From Candidatus Daviesbacteria bacterium (GTDB taxonomy: Bacteria; Patescibacteriota; Microgenomatia; Daviesbacterales; UBA10151), in contig DOWS01000046.1 in assembly GCA_003519445.1 (NCBI GenBank), forward strand, positions 1 through 62,407: 62,407 nt of DNA, given 5' to 3'. This document shows positions 59,252 to 62,407 of this stretch, piece after piece (position 1 is the first letter of the stretch; every line of letters starts with the position of its first letter). The notes below the pieces were generated by a model that made no database searches, was not told where the DNA came from, and saw nothing but the letters and a program-made list of their open reading frames with translations. Both the position numbers and the translations under genes were made by a program.

Positions 59252-61141
59252 ATGAAAATGAAATTGTGGATATTTTTGTTCTTAATCGGTTTAGTTTTTT
59301 TTATCCAATTTACCCTCTTACAACCAATCATTCAATACAGATTATTTGTAGAAGATTGGACTATGCTTACAGGTTATAAATATCTCTATCCTAACCCCTT
59401 TTTAAGATTTGTAGATGTTTGGACGGGCAGTGGTGGCCTGCACACTACTGCACAAATATATTATATAGGGATATTATCCGATTTTTTGGGCTATAATTAT
59501 CGAGCTTTTCATGTTATCAATGTAATATTAAAAGGCATAGCTACTTTGACACTTTTTCCATTGGTATTGATTCTGTTTAGAAATAAACTGCTTGCTTTTT
59601 TGACTACTATTTTCTACGCAATTAGCGCCGGCTCGGCAGGACCTTTGATAATGGTAATTAAAGGCGGGGAGTATTTGGCGGTATCAGCATTAAATATATT
59701 CTTAATTGTTTATTATTATGCGATTTCTAAAAAGTCGATTTTTCTTGTTGCTCTTTCGTCTTTTTTATTTCTTCTTACTTTTCTTCTTTCCCCATCAAGG
59801 ATGTTCCCAATTTTTTTTCTGGTTTTACTCGTAGAAATATTTTGGTTAGTAAAGTCTGGAAGTCTTAAGAATTTAAAGTTTTCCCTATTAAGACTTTTAT
59901 GTTTTTATATTCCGGTTTTTTTGATTGCAAGATCTGCTCCTGTTTCTTCATGCTGCCCATTTGCTTCCCGCCCGCCTATTATTTTAAAAGAAATTCTTGA
60001 CGGTAATTGGCATAATCTCCTTGTTCCATTCGCCGGAATCGGTTATTCGCTTTTGACTACGGATTTTTGGAAATATTTTGGTTTTATTGATATGGCAACT
60101 TTCATGGATTTTGGCAAGTATCTGTTTTTGCTTTTCAGGAGCTCTGCAATTTTCTTTTTTGTAACTATATTGATTTCAATAATAATTTCAAAAAAGCCCG
60201 GTAAATTTTTCATTTTAGTTTTTGCCACAAATTTTATTCTGGATGTTTTAATGTTTTTTGTAGCAAGTCACCATTTTTATATACCAGATAAGCTTAGATC
60301 GTTTATGGATCCTTCTTTCTATCTAATTACCAAATACCCGGCATTAGTGGCTCTTTATGTATTTACTGTATCCTTTTTTGCATTTTTAGAATGGAAAAAA
60401 TCCGAAAGCAATAAACCTTTACTTATGGCTTTGTGGGTAGGCCCGGTTTTTTCGGTTGCTTTCTTGTGGCCAACTTGGTTAGTTATAGGGACATTGATAG
60501 GTTATTATACCAGTGTTAGTTGGTACTTAATTATACCCCCAATAGGCCTTTCGTTATTTATATCTGCGGTTCTAGTTTTGTTCTACGAGAAATTAAAATA
60601 TACAAGTGCGTTGAGGAGTATTGCCATATTAGTTATATGTGCCATAATTTTCGTTTTATATAAAACAAGCGGGATGGAAATTACCAGAGCTTTTATGGGT
60701 ATAAATCCGCAAAGAGTCAAGATTACCGATCAAGGATTACTGCAGGATAAATTACTGGCAAAAATCGGCGGCCGCTATAAAAGCGGAAACCTTTTTGTCT
60801 ATTTTGATATAGAAAATGATGTTAAATATTCTAAACAGTATTACCAGGACGCACTGTCTTTAGATCATTTTGAATATTGGATGCATATTAGAAGATCAGA
60901 TGGTTTGGGTGGTTGCGTTTCAGGTATAAGCAATAAGGATGTTTTAAGAAAAGCTGTTAAATCTAGTGACGCGAAAGTGGAATTTGTTTACAAAGGAATT
61001 TGTATGGAGATGGATAAGAAGGAAGTCCAAAAGTCTGACGATGCTATAGTTTACGATGTTAATGATTTCTACGCCTATAAATTAGAAAACGGAGAGTTTA
61101 TAGATATTAAGGAACAGACGCTTAAGGAGATAAATCCTTAA
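59252..61141 (+). CDS. GT-C-like polytopic membrane protein, paralogue B
   Basis: The 629 aa share the order of landmarks with the protein at 56617: VEDWTMLTGYKYLYPNPFLR (~31-50, acidic E-D pair), GLHTTAQIYYIGILSDFLGY, NVILKGIATLTLFPLVLILF, ISAGSAGPLIMVIKGGEYLA, and a C-terminal outer domain with GGCVSGISNKD and YKGICMEMDKK, again two Cys, ending NDFYAYKLENGEFIDIKE. An extra C-C pair (SSCCPFAS) occurs in the middle outer loop. It is probably an outer-face glycosyltransferase sharing a donor with paralogue A. The end overlaps the convergent gene by 4 bp. Confidence 0.68.
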   Translation: MKMKLWIFLFLIGLVFFIQFTLLQPIIQYRLFVEDWTMLTGYKYLYPNPFLRFVDVWTGSGGLHTTAQIYYIGILSDFLGYNYRAFHVINVILKGIATLTLFPLVLILFRNKLLAFLTTIFYAISAGSAGPLIMVIKGGEYLAVSALNIFLIVYYYAISKKSIFLVALSSFLFLLTFLLSPSRMFPIFFLVLLVEIFWLVKSGSLKNLKFSLLRLLCFYIPVFLIARSAPVSSCCPFASRPPIILKEILDGNWHNLLVPFAGIGYSLLTTDFWKYFGFIDMATFMDFGKYLFLLFRSSAIFFFVTILISIIISKKPGKFFILVFATNFILDVLMFFVASHHFYIPDKLRSFMDPSFYLITKYPALVALYVFTVSFFAFLEWKKSESNKPLLMALWVGPVFSVAFLWPTWLVIGTLIGYYTSVSWYLIIPPIGLSLFISAVLVLFYEKLKYTSALRSIAILVICAIIFVLYKTSGMEITRAFMGINPQRVKITDQGLLQDKLLAKIGGRYKSGNLFVYFDIENDVKYSKQYYQDALSLDHFEYWMHIRRSDGLGGCVSGISNKDVLRKAVKSSDAKVEFVYKGICMEMDKKEVQKSDDAIVYDVNDFYAYKLENGEFIDIKEQTLKEINP

Positions 61142-62127
61142 TTATCTCGTTCCGGCCCTTTGCCGGATCCTTCCAGTGTTTTCGTCATTGTCTCTTGCCA
61201 TCCCTTAAGATATTGTAACGATCTTTGCAATTCTCTTTGAAAACTTTCTTCTTTTTGGAGATTAAAACCAAATATATTCAGATGATTTTGTAAAAGTTTA
61301 AGATACTGCCTTTCTGTTTCAAAGCGTAATCCCCATTCTTTAGGATTTTTGTTGCTTGCGGCTCCAAGAGTAGTCATATAAGCTTGTTGTAATAAAGAAT
61401 AATCTCCTGTAATTTTAGCGTCTAACGACATAATAAATTGTAACGGTGTTTCAAATGTCAATACATTATGAGTTTCAGCAGATTTGATAGTTGCTCCTCC
61501 CTCTTTTGCAATAATAATCCATTTGGGTTGGGGGAAACTAATTGGTTCCATCTCTGGAGAGCGTCTTAGTATTTCTTCTACCACATCAGCCGACATAACA
61601 TGAGCAGTACTGCCAATATCTAGCGGTATTCCAAATGCTTTACTATATAATCCTTTGAACTCCGTCTCTGTATGGACTAAAGGGGGATGATGAGCTAAAA
61701 AATCTTTTAGACTCCTGCGGAGATTTAAGTAGCTACCGGTATCGCCAATATTTGCTGCCATTTCTGCCATTTCTGACAAATCCTTTGGATAATACTTTGC
61801 GGCAACAACAATTCTGTCCCAATCAGTATATTGAATTTTACTAATTCCTAATTCCCTGGTAACAGCAAGTGCTTTGCGCAAGGCATTCAGGTGATTATTT
61901 TCAATTTCGTTGTCAACGATGGGGCTTGTTAAATCAGGCTCTGTAATATAAATTCCCCGTTCTCCTTTAGATCTAAGCAATTCTTTTACAAGAGGATCTG
62001 TTGTTGCAGTAATACTGAAAACCCACCCGCGGTAATTTGACAAAACAACATCCACTGCCTGTTGCAGAGGTTTTAATAGCGCTCCTTTTGGATCATGTAG
62101 CGTTGAGGTTAATAGGACATTTTGCAT
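61138..62127 (-). CDS. Hypothetical protein, possible GT-A-like fold with DWD motif
   Basis: The 329 aa are soluble with no signal peptide. The N-terminal 130 residues alternate strands and helices: NVLLTSTLHDPKGALLKPLQ, VFSITATTDPLVKELLRSKG and ISKIQYTDWDRIVVAAKYYP, where Y-T-D-W-D after a strand resembles a D-x-D metal site. Residues ~130-230 include HVMSADVVEEILRR and SFPQPKWIIIAKEGG. The C-terminal 80 residues are helical. I do not recognise the family; a nucleotide-sugar-binding GT-A fold is only a guess. It starts 5 bp after the RmlD-like gene's stop, so it is in the same minus-strand operon. Its residue usage resembles that of the DUF218-like and GHMP genes. Confidence 0.55.
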   Translation of the reverse strand: MQNVLLTSTLHDPKGALLKPLQQAVDVVLSNYRGWVFSITATTDPLVKELLRSKGERGIYITEPDLTSPIVDNEIENNHLNALRKALAVTRELGISKIQYTDWDRIVVAAKYYPKDLSEMAEMAANIGDTGSYLNLRRSLKDFLAHHPPLVHTETEFKGLYSKAFGIPLDIGSTAHVMSADVVEEILRRSPEMEPISFPQPKWIIIAKEGGATIKSAETHNVLTFETPLQFIMSLDAKITGDYSLLQQAYMTTLGAASNKNPKEWGLRFETERQYLKLLQNHLNIFGFNLQKEESFQRELQRSLQYLKGWQETMTKTLEGSGKGPERDN

Positions 62128-62132
62128 AATTT

Positions 62133-62393
62133 TTACCCATTGAGCATTTGATTCTTAAATCTTTTTAATGCTTCATCTATGTTAGTGATATGGAATCCAA
62201 GAGACTCTATTTTTTCTGTACTTAACCAGGTATTTTTGGGTCTTGGCGCAACCCTTTTTCTTGATAAATTTAAAAATGAAATTGGTTTTATTAAAGATGT
62301 GTCCAGATTCATTGTATTGGCAATTTTCTGGGCAAATCGCAAAGGAGTTATATGCTCATTGGGGGAATAATTACCTGCTACATGGAACTGGTT
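62133..62393 (-). CDS. RmlD-like SDR, C-terminal part; frame broken near the window edge
   Basis: The translation from the TTG at 62342 gives 69 aa, but family-like residues continue upstream (FHVAGNYSPNEHITPLRFAQ), matching the RmlD segment before the last helices. The tail has APRPKNTWLSTEKIESLGFH, the RP-x-N-x-x-L-x-x-x-K motif of RmlD. Reading further upstream hits TGA at 62394-62396 and TAG at 62400-62402; another frame reads NYSFETSS just before, as if one base were gained or lost near 62385-62393. So it is either a frameshifted pseudogene or a sequencing error. It overlaps no gene; the operon partner at 61138 follows in 5 bp. Confidence 0.6.
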   Translation of the reverse strand, partial: NQFHVAGNYSPNEHITPLRFAQKIANTMNLDTSLIKPISFLNLSRKRVAPRPKNTWLSTEKIESLGFHITNIDEALKRFKNQMLNG

Positions 62394-62407
62394 TCAAAAC
62401 TATAGTT

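Noticed and set aside
62380..62407. TGA inside a family-conserved region could mean UGA recoded to glycine, as in some CPR lineages.
   Set aside because: Many genes here end with TGA in ATGA or GTGA overlaps (for example at 25129, 30720, 38044 and 41007), and a TAG follows 6 bases further in the same frame. A frameshift explains it better.
1..62407. CRISPR arrays, tRNA or rRNA genes.
   Set aside because: No regularly spaced repeat series, cloverleaf-like arms or conserved rRNA stretches were noticed on either strand by eye; a dedicated scan could still find a short tRNA.

Overview
The window is AT-rich (roughly one third G+C by eye), densely coded and full of 4-20 bp gene overlaps. Long runs of polytopic GT-C glycosyltransferases, short GT2/GT4 enzymes, almost no Shine-Dalgarno sites and no biosynthetic housekeeping genes suggest a Candidate Phyla Radiation (Patescibacteria) genome, most like the Microgenomates group; this is inference from gene style. 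TGA is a true stop, because many junctions read ATGA, so UGA-recoding CPR lineages do not fit.

Positions 1-6400 are an accessory island: a KilA-N protein end; a compact MazG-like / DUF2075 nuclease-ATPase / RadC operon; a 38-residue remnant of an adenine methyltransferase; a divergent XRE repressor / ImmA-IrrE peptidase pair with a palindromic operator over its promoter; a truncated RhuM; and an intact BRO-N antirepressor. Positions 6395-9364 hold a small membrane protein and a secreted LCAT-like lipase with C-terminal adhesion-like domains.

Positions 9452-46162 are a glycan-assembly superlocus, almost entirely on the plus strand. It holds about a dozen GT-C membrane glycosyltransferases (GT39-like, PTPS-related, GT87-like, PIG-V-like), two MOP flippases, three WaaE-like and one DPM-like GT2 enzymes, three GT4 enzymes, a membrane-anchored propeller-like protein, and two proteins sharing an unusual secreted module. 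The likely logic is: cytoplasmic GT2/GT4 enzymes build lipid-linked sugars, flippases move them across, and GT-C enzymes add further sugars from polyprenyl-phosphate donors outside.

Positions 46187-62407 carry the sugar-nucleotide and decoration part: four SDR epimerase/reductase genes (one broken at the right edge), a nucleotide-sugar dehydrogenase, two methyltransferases, DPM-like GT2 enzymes and a GT-C / GT2 / GT-C sandwich. Three minus-strand genes of other character are interspersed: a homoserine-kinase-like GHMP kinase, a DUF218-like protein and an unknown protein with a DWD motif. A 134 bp MITE-like palindromic element lies between divergent genes at 49.1 kb.

Many transcription-unit starts show a promoter whose -10 box lies only 6-10 bp before the start codon, which suggests widespread leaderless or near-leaderless mRNAs and corrects several gene starts. 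No tRNA, rRNA or CRISPR array was seen. No gene-free stretch exceeds 300 bp; the longest, 6134-6394, holds only a possible gene remnant and a weak promoter.
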